The notes: a model not told the origin generated them from the sequence alone. 64,000 nucleotides of DNA from JAFNAG01 sp963721405 (GCA_963721405.1 CAVRJA010000004.1:62001-126000); one strand, 5' to 3'; positions 6,574 to 16,035 are shown, counted from the stretch's first letter. Program-made: numbers and translations.

Positions 6574-9366
6574 ATGAACGGCCCATACCGAACCGGATTG
6601 CGTCTGATGGCGTTTGTTCTATTGACTCCGACTGTATTCGCGCAGAAAGGAATCATCACTACGTACGTAGGACCCGGAATGCCGGTCGATGGTTCATCTG
6701 CCCTCACGCAGGACTTCGGCAACTCGTCAATCGCCCTGGATGGCACAGGTGGACTCTATGTGTCCAGTTCCACGCGAAATCAGATATACCGCATAACCGC
6801 AGACGGCATTCTCAGAATCATCGCCGGCACCGGCTTCGCCGGTTTCAGCGGCGACGGCGGCCCGGCTGGTGGCGCAAAGCTGTCTGCCCCGGCTGGAATA
6901 GCCGCGGATGCCCACGGCAATGTCTATTTTGCCGACAGCTATAACCATCGAGTCCGCAAGATCACTCCGGACGGGAAGATCATGACGGTAGCGGGAGATG
7001 GGGTCGCGGACTTCGGTGGTGACGGTGGCCCCGCTTCTTCAGCACACCTCTACTACCCCATACACGTCGCGGTCGACGGGGCCGGAACACTCTACATCGC
7101 CGACAACAGCCATCGCGTCCGCAAAGTGACAGGCTTTGGAATCATCAGCACCGTCGCCGGCACGGGCGTTGCGGGCTATAACGGGGACGGTGGGCCTGCG
7201 TCGGCAGCCCAGCTCAATTATCCGCAAGCGCTAACCCTGGATTCGGCCGGTAATCTCTATGTTGCAGACCGGGCCAACCACCGCATACGGAGAATCACCG
7301 GCGAAGGAATCATAAGTACGATTGCGGGAACCGGAGTTGGGGGCTACAGCGGCGACGGAGGCGCCGCCATGTCAGCACAGTTGCACAGCCCGGACGGAAT
7401 TGCGTTCGACCCGGGCGGCGTCCTCTACATCTCCGACTCCCAGAATTACCGGATCCGCAAGGTCACTCCGGAGGGAACCATCCGTTTTGTCGCCGGCAAT
7501 GGAACCGGCGGCTATGAACCGGAGGCCGGTCTCGCTGCATCCGCATGGGTTCTGCCGGGGGATCTTTGTGTCGATGGTGCCGGCACCGCGTATTTCGTCA
7601 ACGCCGAGGTCATTCGCAAGATCACATCCGGGGGCATGATCAGCAATGCCGCGGGAAGGCAATCCCGGGGATTCAACGGCGATGGACTGCCCCCCGCGTC
7701 CACTGAACTGTACGTACCTGATGGCGTTGCGTTCGATCGCGCAGGCAACCTGTATATTGCAGACAGTTGGAATCATCGCATCCGCAAGGTACCACCGTCG
7801 GGGACTGTCAGCACTTTCGTGGGAAACGGCCGCCCGGGATACAGTGGCGACGGCGGCTACTCGACTCCGCAGCTGGCCTTCCCCACCGACATTGCGTTTG
7901 GCCCGGACGGGAGCATGTACATTGCCGACAAGGGGAATCACAGGGTGCGCAAGCTGACGCCGGACGGCCTCATCAGCACGGTCGCGGGAGCCGGCGCCTA
8001 TGGCGAGGGCGGCGGCTGGGGCTTCAGCGGCGATGGCGGCAAGGCAATTCTCGCGCGGCTGAGCAGTCCCGCAGGAGTGGCGGTTGACCGCGACGGCAGC
8101 GTTTACATTGCCGACTCTGCGAATCATCGGGTACGGAAAGTGACAGCCGACGGAATCATCAACACCGTCGCCGGAAACGGGGAGGGCGGCATCGGCGGCG
8201 ACGGCGGCCCGGCAACGTCTGCGCAGCTGGCCTTCATTTTTTCCGGCATCGCCCTCGATGCAGCCGGAAACCTGTACATAGCAGACTGCACGAACCGACG
8301 CATCCGCATGGTCACAAAATCCGGAATCATCAGCACGATCGCGGGCGGCGGTTCAGATACGGGGGAAGGGATTCCCGCCACCTCGGCAAAACTGGGCGGC
8401 CCGTACGGCTTGACGTTTGATTCCGCCGGAAACCTCTACTTTGCCGATATCACTACCCGCGTCCGCAAGGTCACCCCGGCGGGGTTGATCTATACCGTCG
8501 CCGGGATTTCCAGATCAGGGTTCAGCGGCGACGGCGGTCCTGCGATCGCTGCGCAATTCAATTATCCTCAGCGAGTCGCTCTGGATTCTGCCGGCAATTT
8601 ATACGTTTCAGATACCCAGAACCATCGCATCCGCAGAATAGAAGGGGTGGCAGGCGGCAGGACCATCTTCCCCCAGATCGCCGCAGGCGGCGGCTACACA
8701 ACGAGATTCATGATCGGCAACAGCGGTTCTGACGACCTGTCCGGCACGCTTACGCTTACCGATCAGCAGGGCAATCCGCTCGTCGTTACCGGCACGGTCG
8801 ATTACCCGGGCGCCGCCGTCCAGAATACGGCTGCTTCCGCATTCCCGATATCGATTCCGCCGGGAGGTGTCGGCTTCATCACCGCCACGTTGCCCGCCAA
8901 TGGACCGGTGCGCGCGGGGTGGGCGCAGGTCGACAGTTCGGGCGGGACGATCTATGGCGTTGCTACCTACGAGTACGTCCTTGCCGGAACGATGCAGGGC
9001 ACAACCGGCGTTTTGCCCTCCCAGCCGGCGCAATACGCAACGATTCCCGTCGATTACGACATCACCCAGAGCCGGCGTCTCGGGTACGCAGTCGCGAACA
9101 CGGGCGACTCACCGATCACCATCAAGCTTGCAGTCGTGGATCAAACCGGCAGCGTGGTCGATGACAGCACAAGCATCACTCTCGATCCCGGTGAACAGAC
9201 AGCGAAATTTCTGGATCAGGACTTTATCAGTCCGCAGTTCAAAGGCTCGATCGTGCTGCGCGGTCAGAACCGAGCGACTTTCGCAGCCGTAGCCCTGGTG
9301 CAGAATCACGACTTGTTCTCTATCGTTCCGGTTATCGCAGCCAAAGCTCCCGGAATCCCCGACTGA
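6574..9366 (+). CDS. Secreted NHL-repeat beta-propeller protein
   Basis: 930 residues. A signal peptide (MNGPYRTGLRLMAFVLLTPTVFAQ) is followed by about eleven NHL repeats up to residue 690. Each repeat carries the pattern ...GNLYVADxxNHRIRKVTPDG-IISTVAGTGxxGFSGDGGPA..., so it should fold as one large or two stacked beta-propellers, a scaffold that binds protein or carbohydrate ligands. The last 230 residues form a different module (FPQIAAGGGYTTRFMIGN, later SIPPGGVGF and a GWAQVDSSGGTIYG segment). The same module recurs in the broken gene at 23.5-24.8 kb. The start has AAGAGG 8 bases upstream and a hairpin in the leader. It stands alone with no operon partner. Partner and ligand are unknown; known members of this type are typical of Acidobacteriota. 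Confidence 0.85.
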   Translation: MNGPYRTGLRLMAFVLLTPTVFAQKGIITTYVGPGMPVDGSSALTQDFGNSSIALDGTGGLYVSSSTRNQIYRITADGILRIIAGTGFAGFSGDGGPAGGAKLSAPAGIAADAHGNVYFADSYNHRVRKITPDGKIMTVAGDGVADFGGDGGPASSAHLYYPIHVAVDGAGTLYIADNSHRVRKVTGFGIISTVAGTGVAGYNGDGGPASAAQLNYPQALTLDSAGNLYVADRANHRIRRITGEGIISTIAGTGVGGYSGDGGAAMSAQLHSPDGIAFDPGGVLYISDSQNYRIRKVTPEGTIRFVAGNGTGGYEPEAGLAASAWVLPGDLCVDGAGTAYFVNAEVIRKITSGGMISNAAGRQSRGFNGDGLPPASTELYVPDGVAFDRAGNLYIADSWNHRIRKVPPSGTVSTFVGNGRPGYSGDGGYSTPQLAFPTDIAFGPDGSMYIADKGNHRVRKLTPDGLISTVAGAGAYGEGGGWGFSGDGGKAILARLSSPAGVAVDRDGSVYIADSANHRVRKVTADGIINTVAGNGEGGIGGDGGPATSAQLAFIFSGIALDAAGNLYIADCTNRRIRMVTKSGIISTIAGGGSDTGEGIPATSAKLGGPYGLTFDSAGNLYFADITTRVRKVTPAGLIYTVAGISRSGFSGDGGPAIAAQFNYPQRVALDSAGNLYVSDTQNHRIRRIEGVAGGRTIFPQIAAGGGYTTRFMIGNSGSDDLSGTLTLTDQQGNPLVVTGTVDYPGAAVQNTAASAFPISIPPGGVGFITATLPANGPVRAGWAQVDSSGGTIYGVATYEYVLAGTMQGTTGVLPSQPAQYATIPVDYDITQSRRLGYAVANTGDSPITIKLAVVDQTGSVVDDSTSITLDPGEQTAKFLDQDFISPQFKGSIVLRGQNRATFAAVALVQNHDLFSIVPVIAAKAPGIPD

Positions 9367-9483
9367 GGGATGGTCACAGCAGAGCCTTGCGACAAATGCG
9401 GCCTTGACATCCGCTATTTCGGCCAGTGCATAAATGCCGGGCCTGACTCGATTCAGGTCACTTACGAATGCTGATTTATGTCG

Positions 9484-9858
9484 TCAGATCCCGGTGGTAG
9501 GACGGCGGGCTTGGATGAAGGAGCGGATGCCCTGGGCGAGGAATCCGATGAGCAGGAGCGCCATCAGCGAACGGGCGACGGCAGCCGCCGGACGTGCGAT
9601 CGTGCCGCCGGTAAGCATGGTGAACATTGCCGGGAGGCCCGAGATCGATCCGAGGACGCCAACGAGCGCAACCACCATCGCGATGTGCATGGCCGTCCGG
9701 CGCCGCTCAGGCGCGTTCCCAACTACGCCGAGAATTGCCAGCACGATGCCGAAGAAGGCGGGGATCAGTGCAGTCGGGCTAACCATGTCCGTCATCAGAT
9801 AACCTGCCACGCCCAGTACAACCAGTATCACGCCTACCCAAACACTGAGTGCCGTCAT
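9484..9858 (-). CDS. Hypothetical four-helix membrane protein
   Basis: About 124 residues from the ATG at 9858, chosen because GGGGGGAGG lies just upstream; an upstream in-frame Met would overlap that site. Predicted helices are at about residues 4-20, 27-44, 56-77 and 95-112, with a conserved-looking APERRRTAMH loop between the second and third. The protein has no catalytic motif. I have a sense of similar small proteins in soil bacteria but no named family. It is transcribed in the same direction as the VWA gene 138 bases upstream, so they might share a transcript. Confidence 0.6.
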   Translation of the reverse strand: MTALSVWVGVILVVLGVAGYLMTDMVSPTALIPAFFGIVLAILGVVGNAPERRRTAMHIAMVVALVGVLGSISGLPAMFTMLTGGTIARPAAAVARSLMALLLIGFLAQGIRSFIQARRPTTGI

Positions 9859-9996
9859 GAAGCCTCCCCCCAAACCGTAGAGTTACGGCGATGCCGGAAC
9901 AGGTAGAAACCGGCCGGCATCCCAACAATCACACTTCTCCTATATGGAGTATGCCAGAACCCGCTGAGCTGTGGCAGGCATCGGGACCGGGAGTTG

Positions 9997-12117
9997 TTAA
10001 CGAACGATCCAGAATGGGATCCGTTGAGTGACGGCGCCATTCTGCCCGGAGGCGGCGATTTCCAGGGTGTACGAACCCGGCGTCAAACTTTCAGGATTGA
10101 CGCCGGCCATGACCGGAATGTGATTCGGAGCGCTCGGCGCATCGGGGGAATCTGCCGTTTGCAGCGGTCCCGAAAAGACAGGATGATTGCCCTGATAGAT
10201 CGTCGCGCGGATCTGGACCGCAGCGGCAGGCGGATTGTAGACATTGACAAAAAAAGCCAAGCGACCCTCCGCAGGGAATCGCCGGGTGACGCTGAACCGC
10301 GAATTGCCGAGGGTGTCCGAATCAAGACTCACGCCCGAGCCGCCTCCCTGGTTGCGCACGAATATACTGCTTAAGAGCATCGATCCCGGCTCGAGCGACG
10401 GGATCGAAATCCATTGCCATGCGCTCCCCATCCGCCCGCTCGCCGGTTCGCGCGCGGCTACGCGAACCTGGTAGATTCCGCCAGGCTCGAGCCGGATCAA
10501 CCGGCTGTGCTTCAGGGGAACGGTGCCGCGACTCGGTGCCCGGGCAGAGTCTTCGGCGAGGGCAAGGTTTTCGCTGAAATGCTCCAGCGTAGTCCCGTTC
10601 CTGTCAGCCAATCCACCCATAACGGTCGCCGTGACCGGCTTCCCTTCCTCCCCCGCCTCGACATCCACTTGATAGGAAAGAGCAAGGACGGGCCTTTGAT
10701 CCGACCCCATGATCCAACCGGCATAAACGGATACCGGCAGGTCCGTGCTCGCAAACGGGGCCTCCAGCGCATGCTTGAGCTGTTCCGCCGCTTCGGTAGG
10801 CGAAGCAGCCCGCTTCAGTGGCTTGGTCCGCGCCATGGCAACCGTCTGCGAGAGATCCACGGATCCAGCGCGCAACCTTACTTTGAGATCCGGCCGGTTT
10901 CGTATGGACACGCGCAGCGACCAGTATTTCCCCGGCTTCAGCAGACCCGGATCGATGTACCACCCGAGCAGGTAGTATCGCGATGCCTCGGAAAGGGCAG
11001 CGGTAATCGCGGTCTCGAATGAGTTGGAGTTCTTGAGGAATCGTCCTCCTGTGTCTGCCGCCAACGCGTTCAGCCCGTCCTGAAAGTCCATTACAGAGTT
11101 GTATGATGTGCGTACAGGCGGCGCCACCGTGGTCCTGGCGTCAGGCAGGCCCGTGACCAGCCCTCTGGTATCCAGTGTGAAGATTACGACGCCTGCATTC
11201 GCGGCGGCGGTGGTAAGCCTCCCCAGCCTGTCCACAATGTCCGACACGGAAGATTGAAGCGCAAAGCCGTCGGAGAGGAAGAACACCAGTTTCCTTCCCG
11301 GCAGAGTTGAGACGGAGCGAACGAAATCCATGAGTGCGGATAACGATCTTGCGGCAATTTCGGCAGAGGCATGCGCGAGAGAAAACGCTCGCGCTCGAAT
11401 TTCCTGTCGCGCCTGACGGCGGTCGGGGATCAGTCTCATCATCAGATTCACAAAATACTCTTCGAGATCCAGGTCCCCCTGGGCAATCCGTGCGGCGTGG
11501 GCCTCGTTCATCGGCGGCCAGGCTGGATTCTCTACCGTGCCTCCACCCGCGAGTTTGCGCGCGGCCGCGCGCAACACCTCTTTGTCATTCGTGAACTGCT
11601 GCAGGAATCCCAGCTGTCCCGATGCAGCGACAATCGCCGCCTGGTCGTTGACACCGATTGAATCTTCAATGAGGTTCTGGAGCGCCAGTCGCGCGCGAAT
11701 CATGCTGTCGACCGAAAGGTGCCAATCGTCGACGAAGAACAGGATTGTGCGTCCGTCATTCGAACGGCTCGTCGCAGGCGCAGGCGGCGAGGACGGCCGG
11801 CGATCCATCCTTGCCCAGATTTCTTCGTCACGAGGCGTGCCGGCACTCACGAGGTCGAAGAACGAGACCGGCTGCACTTTGCCATCGACACGCAGTTCAA
11901 ATTGATCCGCCTTCAGGTCGCTGACGAATCTGTTGTCGCCGTCGAACACCATGACGTCGGTCTGAACCAGCGCAACTTCCACGCGGATCTGGTGGCTCGT
12001 CTGGCCGGTCTTGGGCGCTGACTGCGCCGGCAAGACATGGGAATGAGAGAGGAGCGCGCAGACCACCGCCAGGCTCCACGTCAAGGCTTTCATGGATCGC
12101 AGTCCGGACAACGTCAT
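9997..12117 (-). CDS. Secreted VWFA-related domain protein
   Basis: 706 residues with a signal peptide (about residues 9-32). The segment VEVALVQTDVMVFD...FVSDLKADQFELRVDGKVQPVSFFD is the conserved N-terminal domain of acidobacterial VWFA-related proteins (TIGR03436 type). A von Willebrand A-like domain follows (about 120-400): TILFFVDDWHLSVDSM replaces the classical DxSxS metal site with D-D-x-H-x-S, and GRKLVFFLSDGF and VVIFTLDTRGL are its later strands. After LAADTGGRFLKNSN comes YYLLGWY, the usual domain end. The C-terminal 280 residues are beta-rich and unassigned. Likely a secreted or surface adhesion-type protein; function is unknown. The start is not firmly fixed (Met at 12093 is an alternative). 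Confidence 0.8.
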   Translation of the reverse strand: MTLSGLRSMKALTWSLAVVCALLSHSHVLPAQSAPKTGQTSHQIRVEVALVQTDVMVFDGDNRFVSDLKADQFELRVDGKVQPVSFFDLVSAGTPRDEEIWARMDRRPSSPPAPATSRSNDGRTILFFVDDWHLSVDSMIRARLALQNLIEDSIGVNDQAAIVAASGQLGFLQQFTNDKEVLRAAARKLAGGGTVENPAWPPMNEAHAARIAQGDLDLEEYFVNLMMRLIPDRRQARQEIRARAFSLAHASAEIAARSLSALMDFVRSVSTLPGRKLVFFLSDGFALQSSVSDIVDRLGRLTTAAANAGVVIFTLDTRGLVTGLPDARTTVAPPVRTSYNSVMDFQDGLNALAADTGGRFLKNSNSFETAITAALSEASRYYLLGWYIDPGLLKPGKYWSLRVSIRNRPDLKVRLRAGSVDLSQTVAMARTKPLKRAASPTEAAEQLKHALEAPFASTDLPVSVYAGWIMGSDQRPVLALSYQVDVEAGEEGKPVTATVMGGLADRNGTTLEHFSENLALAEDSARAPSRGTVPLKHSRLIRLEPGGIYQVRVAAREPASGRMGSAWQWISIPSLEPGSMLLSSIFVRNQGGGSGVSLDSDTLGNSRFSVTRRFPAEGRLAFFVNVYNPPAAAVQIRATIYQGNHPVFSGPLQTADSPDAPSAPNHIPVMAGVNPESLTPGSYTLEIAASGQNGAVTQRIPFWIVR

Positions 12118-12259
12118 CCGCTCCTGAATGCAGACCTGATGATTGGTGCTAACGGTTCTATCCTATTACAGATGCCTTGCCGGCCCGTCATGTTCATTCG
12201 AAAATGATCCAGGTCTCCGGGGATACGATCCTGTCGGAATCAGCCGTTCCGGCGAACTG

Positions 12260-12490
12260 TCCGTTGCAGAGGATGCAAAGCAAGTCTGCAATTACGCGGC
12301 CGCGCTCAGCTATGCGTGCAAGCAGATGCGAAGCAAAAACGGCCTGCCGCCATCGATGGGGCTTCTCAATGAAGCGCACCTGCGGTTGATAAAGAATGTT
12401 CGCGGCGGCCATCGCGGTCCGGGCGAAATCAGGCGGAGCCGGAACTGGATCGGCGGAACCCGTCCGGGGAATGCAGTTTATGTACCCCTG
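12260..12490 (+). pseudogene. Fic-family protein, N-terminal domain remnant
   Basis: The frame reads EDAKQVCNYAAALSY, then LPPSMGLLNEAHLRLI and HRGPGEIRRSRNWIGG with RPGNAVYVP. This is the unmistakable order of the Fic_N/Fic region that precedes the catalytic HPFxxGNGR loop of Fic AMP-transferases. The frame then runs into unrelated residues and the catalytic loop is absent, as is the usual inhibitory-helix start. It is a dead fragment. It is open within a 153-codon frame but has no ribosome site of its own. Confidence 0.7.
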
Positions 12491-12544
12491 GGAAATGCCA
12501 CAAAAGCAGCGGGGGCGTTCAAAACCGGAAAACGTCCCCTATTT

Positions 12545-12868
12545 TCAATATGGATCGTCGTACGTCAGGGGAACGATCACGCCCCTCAGGTTTCTGTTAT
12601 TTAACTCATAAGTGACCACATACTCCAGAGTCTCCCTCCGCCAAGGTGGAAGGGTCGTCCCCGTGTCAAAACGGTTGCCATTGGATGCCTGTCCGCCTCC
12701 ACAGAAAACGAACAAAGGTCTGCTGAAAAGCTCTGTCAAATCTTCTCTGAATTGGTCCGCTGTAATCTCCACTTGGCCTTGATGCCCATCTGTGAAGACC
12801 TCGCCGATCTTGATTCCCTCAACGCCCTGCAGCATCTCCTTGAAGCGGTCAAAGATGTCCACTCGCAT
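12545..12868 (-). CDS. Hypothetical protein, uncertain
   Basis: The frame from an ATG at 12868 gives about 107 residues, starting MRVDIFDRFKEMLQGVEGIK and ending RGVIVPLTYDDPY. The composition looks protein-like (balanced charges, alternating pattern) but I recognise no family, and no clear ribosome site precedes it. A second open stretch in another frame (12849-13181) overlaps its start, so the two could be pieces of one decayed gene. Low confidence that it is expressed. Confidence 0.25.
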   Translation of the reverse strand: MRVDIFDRFKEMLQGVEGIKIGEVFTDGHQGQVEITADQFREDLTELFSRPLFVFCGGGQASNGNRFDTGTTLPPWRRETLEYVVTYELNNRNLRGVIVPLTYDDPY

Positions 12869-13526
12869 CGTAGGACGCCATGTGCCGTGGATGTTGGAAA
12901 GACGGTTTGAGATCACAGGCTGCCCCCCAAATTGTTGAAAACTGCACGGGTTTCGCGAATCTTACCCCGTTTGCCGCGACCCTAACGTGCGCTTTCAAGA
13001 CGACACGACCAATTACGTGATCGCCGACGTGATTTTCATGCCCCCAGCTACACCATACGCTACGACTGATGCCGGAAGTGTTCGTGGCGCTGCCCTCACT
13101 CAAGCCCGGGTATGTCACGGCCGTGTTCTGCTGATAACCAGCTGCCGACCGGCAGGCAAATGGTGTGTTATCGATTTTCATGCTTGCTCCCGGTTGGCTG
13201 GAACATCGTTCAGTATTTCAACAAGCAGACTGGCACGGCGCTTGCCCTGTGTCAAGCACCACACCTGGATAGGAATCCTCCGCCTCGATCTGTGTCTCTT
13301 TCTTCTCCTTTTTTAGCAATTTCCTGGTGTTACCATTCTTCAGGAGACAGTTGCAGGCATCGGATGAATGCCGGATGAATGCCGGGAGAGAATGAATCAC
13401 ACGAACGATCGGAATCACGACGACCCGAAGAGGTTTTGCCGTGATGTTCTCAGGGTCCTGGTGATTCTTCGGCATCCTGGGTTGAGGGGATTGCCAGGAA
13501 AAAGATCCAACAAAGGAGCATTGAGT
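12869..13526. other. No secure gene; short repeats before the DUF1579 gene
   Basis: Open frames on both strands without recognisable domains. At 13360-13390 the decamer GAATGCCGGA/G occurs twice in tandem. The sequence from 13400 to the ATG at 13527 probably holds the promoter of the next gene, but no clear -10/-35 pair stands out. Confidence 0.35.
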
Positions 13527-14141
13527 ATGAGAATCCAAAGAGTGATGTTCATGCTTGGCGTGATTGTGCTTATGGCCGCCGTGGTATCCGGCATGCAGGA
13601 GAAAAAGAAGGCTCCCGCGAAGCCGGCGATGGACGAGAAGGCGATGATGGAAATGATGGAGAAATTGGGCACACCGGGCGCAGGGCACAAGAAACTGGAT
13701 TTCATGGTCGGGTCATGGAACGCCAAAAGCTCGATGTGGATGGATCCCGCTCAACCGCCGACGGTGTCGCAGGGGACCTCGGATCACAAGTGGGTTCTCG
13801 GGGGCCGGTTTCTTGAACAGCGCTTCGAAGGCACCTTGATGAACATGCCGTTTTCTGGCCTGGGCTTTTCAGGGTACGACAACTACAAGAAACAATACGT
13901 CGGCACCTGGATCGACACGATGGGCACCTGCATACTCAACATGATGGGCAACTTCGACCCCTCGGGCAAGATTCTCACCATGGCCGGAAAAGTGGATGAT
14001 CCCATGCAGGGGAAAGAAGTGACGATGCGCGAGAAAATGACCATCGTCAGCAACGACGAAATGCTTTTCGAAATGTACGGTCCGGGCCCGGACGGCAAAG
14101 ATTACCGGATGATGGAGATCCGTTACACGCGCAAGCGTTGA
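13527..14141 (+). CDS. DUF1579 family secreted protein
   Basis: 204 residues from the ATG at 13527, chosen because AAGGAGC precedes it and a signal peptide (IQRVMFMLGVIVLMAAVVSG) follows at once; the frame is open further upstream without such signals. A lysine-rich linker is followed by the DUF1579 core: HKKLDFMVGSWNAKSSMW, then WVLGGRFLEQRFEG, GFSGYDNYKKQYVGTWIDTMGT and a C-terminal MMEIRYTRKR. The fold is a lipocalin-like barrel; family members are of unknown function and often exported in soil bacteria. It stands alone. Confidence 0.85.
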   Translation: MRIQRVMFMLGVIVLMAAVVSGMQEKKKAPAKPAMDEKAMMEMMEKLGTPGAGHKKLDFMVGSWNAKSSMWMDPAQPPTVSQGTSDHKWVLGGRFLEQRFEGTLMNMPFSGLGFSGYDNYKKQYVGTWIDTMGTCILNMMGNFDPSGKILTMAGKVDDPMQGKEVTMREKMTIVSNDEMLFEMYGPGPDGKDYRMMEIRYTRKR

Positions 14142-14224
14142 TGCATGCAGCCTGCGCCGATGGTGGATGACCCATCTCCTGAATATCAGCGAATGGGGAC
14201 TGACGGCTTCAACATCCCGGGCGC

Positions 14225-14320
14225 CGGAGCAGTCTTGGAGCCACCCACGAGACTCGGGTGGAATTTCCACTGCTTTACAGCCGTGATTGCCGCGTCATTC
14301 AAAAGGGGATGCCACAAGAG
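14225..14320 (-). pseudogene. TonB C-terminal domain remnant
   Basis: In the leftward frame the stretch WHPLLNDAAITAVKQWKFHP followed by SLVGG matches the classic TonB C-terminal motif (S/GHPLL-x-AA-x-AVKQWRY-x-P). The residues on either side are unrelated, and no N-terminal anchor or Pro-rich linker is present. It is a scrap of an energy-transducer gene. Confidence 0.5.
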
Positions 14321-14699
14321 CCGGGTCCGTCCTCGCCATCGTTTCTTTCTGCCTGAAAAAGTCCTCGGGCGGGTCTTCAAAGGCAAGTTCAGGGCGGCTC
14401 GGGAGGACGCTTCCGCAAAAAACATCCGCTGCCACCCAATTGAAATCCTATAGCGTGCTTTGCGGACAACGACCACCGCTCCGCGGTCCACTTCAAGTCG
14501 TCGTCTCGGAAACGCACCGCGCAGTTTGGCGTCGATTCCCTGTTTCTGCTGTCGGCGCGCTCCCGATACAACTCCATGATTTCTTGGGAGTTATGGCATT
14601 GCTCTTCCATTACTGCGCCATTCTTGACGCGCTTTGCGCTGTCCCCGGACCGTGAGGCAGGTGCAGTTGCGAAAATTCCAGTTTTCCCTAATAATCCAC
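14321..14699. other. No gene recognised
   Basis: Nothing recognisable on either strand apart from the promoter-like sequence at its right end. Confidence 0.35.
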
Positions 14700-14728
14700 T
14701 TGACGTGCGATATATCTAACATTATATT
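14700..14728 (+). promoter_or_regulatory. Sigma-70-type promoter for the membrane protein/XRE pair
   Basis: TTGACG (14700-14705) and TATATT (14723-14728) are separated by 17 bp, close to the TTGACA/TATAAT consensus, in an AT-rich stretch 65 bp before the ATG. Confidence 0.55.
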
Positions 14729-14793
14729 CGTTGCGTTTAACAATTTAATAGTTATATGTAACTAATCCTGCTTTCCTGAAAGGAGCGGCATCG

Positions 14794-15168
14794 ATGTACA
14801 AGAGAATGAAGTGGATCCTGTGGATGGGAATTGTCGGCGTGCTTGTGGGCGTCACCATGGCGGTCCTTGGATTTCCGGGACCCGTCCCGGCTTTGATTGC
14901 CTCAATAAGCGGCGCGTGGATCGGGGTGGCCATCGCCGCAAAGCTCAGCAAAGGTGTCCGGGATGAAATGGTGGTGCGGGTGGAACACATCAGCGCATAT
15001 TACGCATTCAACGCGACACTTTACTTGATCTGCGTGCTGGCAGGGGTGCGTACATTCTCAAATTTGACGTTGGGTGTCAGTGAATTATTGCTTACCTTAG
15101 GGCTCTTCATGAGTATCTCTTACACGCTCCTCAAGTACGTTCTCCTGAGACGGGGTAAGGCGGAATGA
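14794..15168 (+). CDS. Hypothetical membrane protein paired with an XRE regulator
   Basis: 124 residues with AAAGGAGCGG upstream of the ATG. Four hydrophobic segments (about 8-24, 29-48, 67-86, 93-115) predict four membrane helices. The arrangement of a small membrane protein of roughly this size directly before a 70-residue XRE-type regulator is widespread in bacteria and archaea (DUF2178/DUF3796-like proteins). The regulator gene overlaps by 4 bases (ATGA), so translation is coupled. The membrane partner may sense a membrane signal, but that is inference. Confidence 0.7.
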   Translation: MYKRMKWILWMGIVGVLVGVTMAVLGFPGPVPALIASISGAWIGVAIAAKLSKGVRDEMVVRVEHISAYYAFNATLYLICVLAGVRTFSNLTLGVSELLLTLGLFMSISYTLLKYVLLRRGKAE

Positions 15169-15386
15169 AGACTCGAATCAAGGAATTCCGTGCGCGCTAC
15201 GAGCTCACCCAGGCACAACTCGCCGACCAACTCGGCGTCCGCCGGGAGACCATCTCCTTTATCGAGCAGGGGAAATACAATCCTTCGCTCCGGCTGGCGC
15301 ATCGGATCGCAGTGGCTTTGAAATCGTCGCTCGACGAGCTATATATTTTCGACGAAGCAGATAATGCCGGGGCAACCGGCGAGTGA
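15165..15386 (+). CDS. Small XRE-family transcriptional regulator
   Basis: 73 residues, almost entirely one helix-turn-helix domain: RARYELTQAQLADQLGVRR then ETISFIEQGKYNPSLRLAHRIA and LDELYIFDE. This is the compact YozG/YgzD-like class, with the helix-turn-helix directly at the N-terminus and the LxELF/Y-like end. It starts inside the last codon of the upstream membrane-protein gene. Probably an autoregulator of the two-gene operon. Confidence 0.85.
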   Translation: MKTRIKEFRARYELTQAQLADQLGVRRETISFIEQGKYNPSLRLAHRIAVALKSSLDELYIFDEADNAGATGE

Positions 15387-15422
15387 TGCCTGTAAATCAA
15401 GTGTTCTCTGTGCTTTAGCATT

Positions 15423-15713
15423 CTAAACGGATTGTTCGCATCGCTCTAGATCATTACAATTGCTGTCTCCCGAAATCCCAGCATAAAGGAACTCAGCGCC
15501 CGTAAACGGCAGGAACATTTTGGCTTTTGGTTTCGACTTCAGGAACCCGTCCTGGCTGTCGCGGGCAATGCCCACGACGGTGTAGGTTGTTTCTCCCTCG
15601 CGGACATGGCGGCCGATCGGATTTTCCGAGCCGAACAACAACTGCGCGGCGGTCTGATTGAAGATTGCCGGTGCGTCCGCACCCCGGTCCGTCGCGCTGG
15701 TGAATTGTTCAGG
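15423..15713 (-). pseudogene. ADOP/MacB-like permease, periplasmic-domain remnant
   Basis: Reading leftward from 15713, the frame gives EQFTSATDRGADAPAIFNQT, then AAQLLFGSENPIGRHV and YTVVGIARDSQDG. This is the conserved MacB-like periplasmic motif (F-T-x-x-D...A-V-x-N-x-x-x-A...F-G-x-x-x-P-I-G-x-x-V...V-V-G-I-x-x-D). It continues to FLPFTGAEF and then an unrelated tail. A stop closes the frame upstream and the flanking helices are absent, so it is a fragment. Confidence 0.65.
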
Positions 15714-15947
15714 TTAAAACCCGGGTGATCCTTCAGGACTCGTCGGGGTATGCCTTGATTCGGGCAGTGCTGCCTGATTTAGGGCAAGTGCAGAGCCCGT
15801 GCAAGGGTAGTTTTTCCAGAGACATTGGGCCTTGCCGCTAGCTCGGGCGGACAAATCAGGCCATAAGCGATTGATGTTCTTGTGGATCTCATGCTCCGCA
15901 CTTGCTTTTAAATCATCGCGGCTTCATTGGCCCTGTAATTGCGGTAT

Positions 15948-15970
15948 TTTGAATCGTGTTTAGATTCAAA
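15948..15970. promoter_or_regulatory. Perfect inverted repeat upstream of the metal-efflux operon
   Basis: TTTGAATC (15948-15955) and GATTCAAA (15963-15970) form a perfect 8-bp dyad with a 7-bp spacer, ending 65 bp before the first gene of the efflux operon. The dimension (23 bp) suits a dimeric repressor or a MerR/ArsR/CopY-like metal sensor. No regulator gene is next to the operon, so the binding protein is unknown. Operator role is inferred. Confidence 0.45.
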
Positions 15971-16035
15971 CGCAGTTTGATCCGGCAAAGATCGAACCGA
16001 GACGTCTTACTTTACTTCAGGCTGGAGACGGCGCC

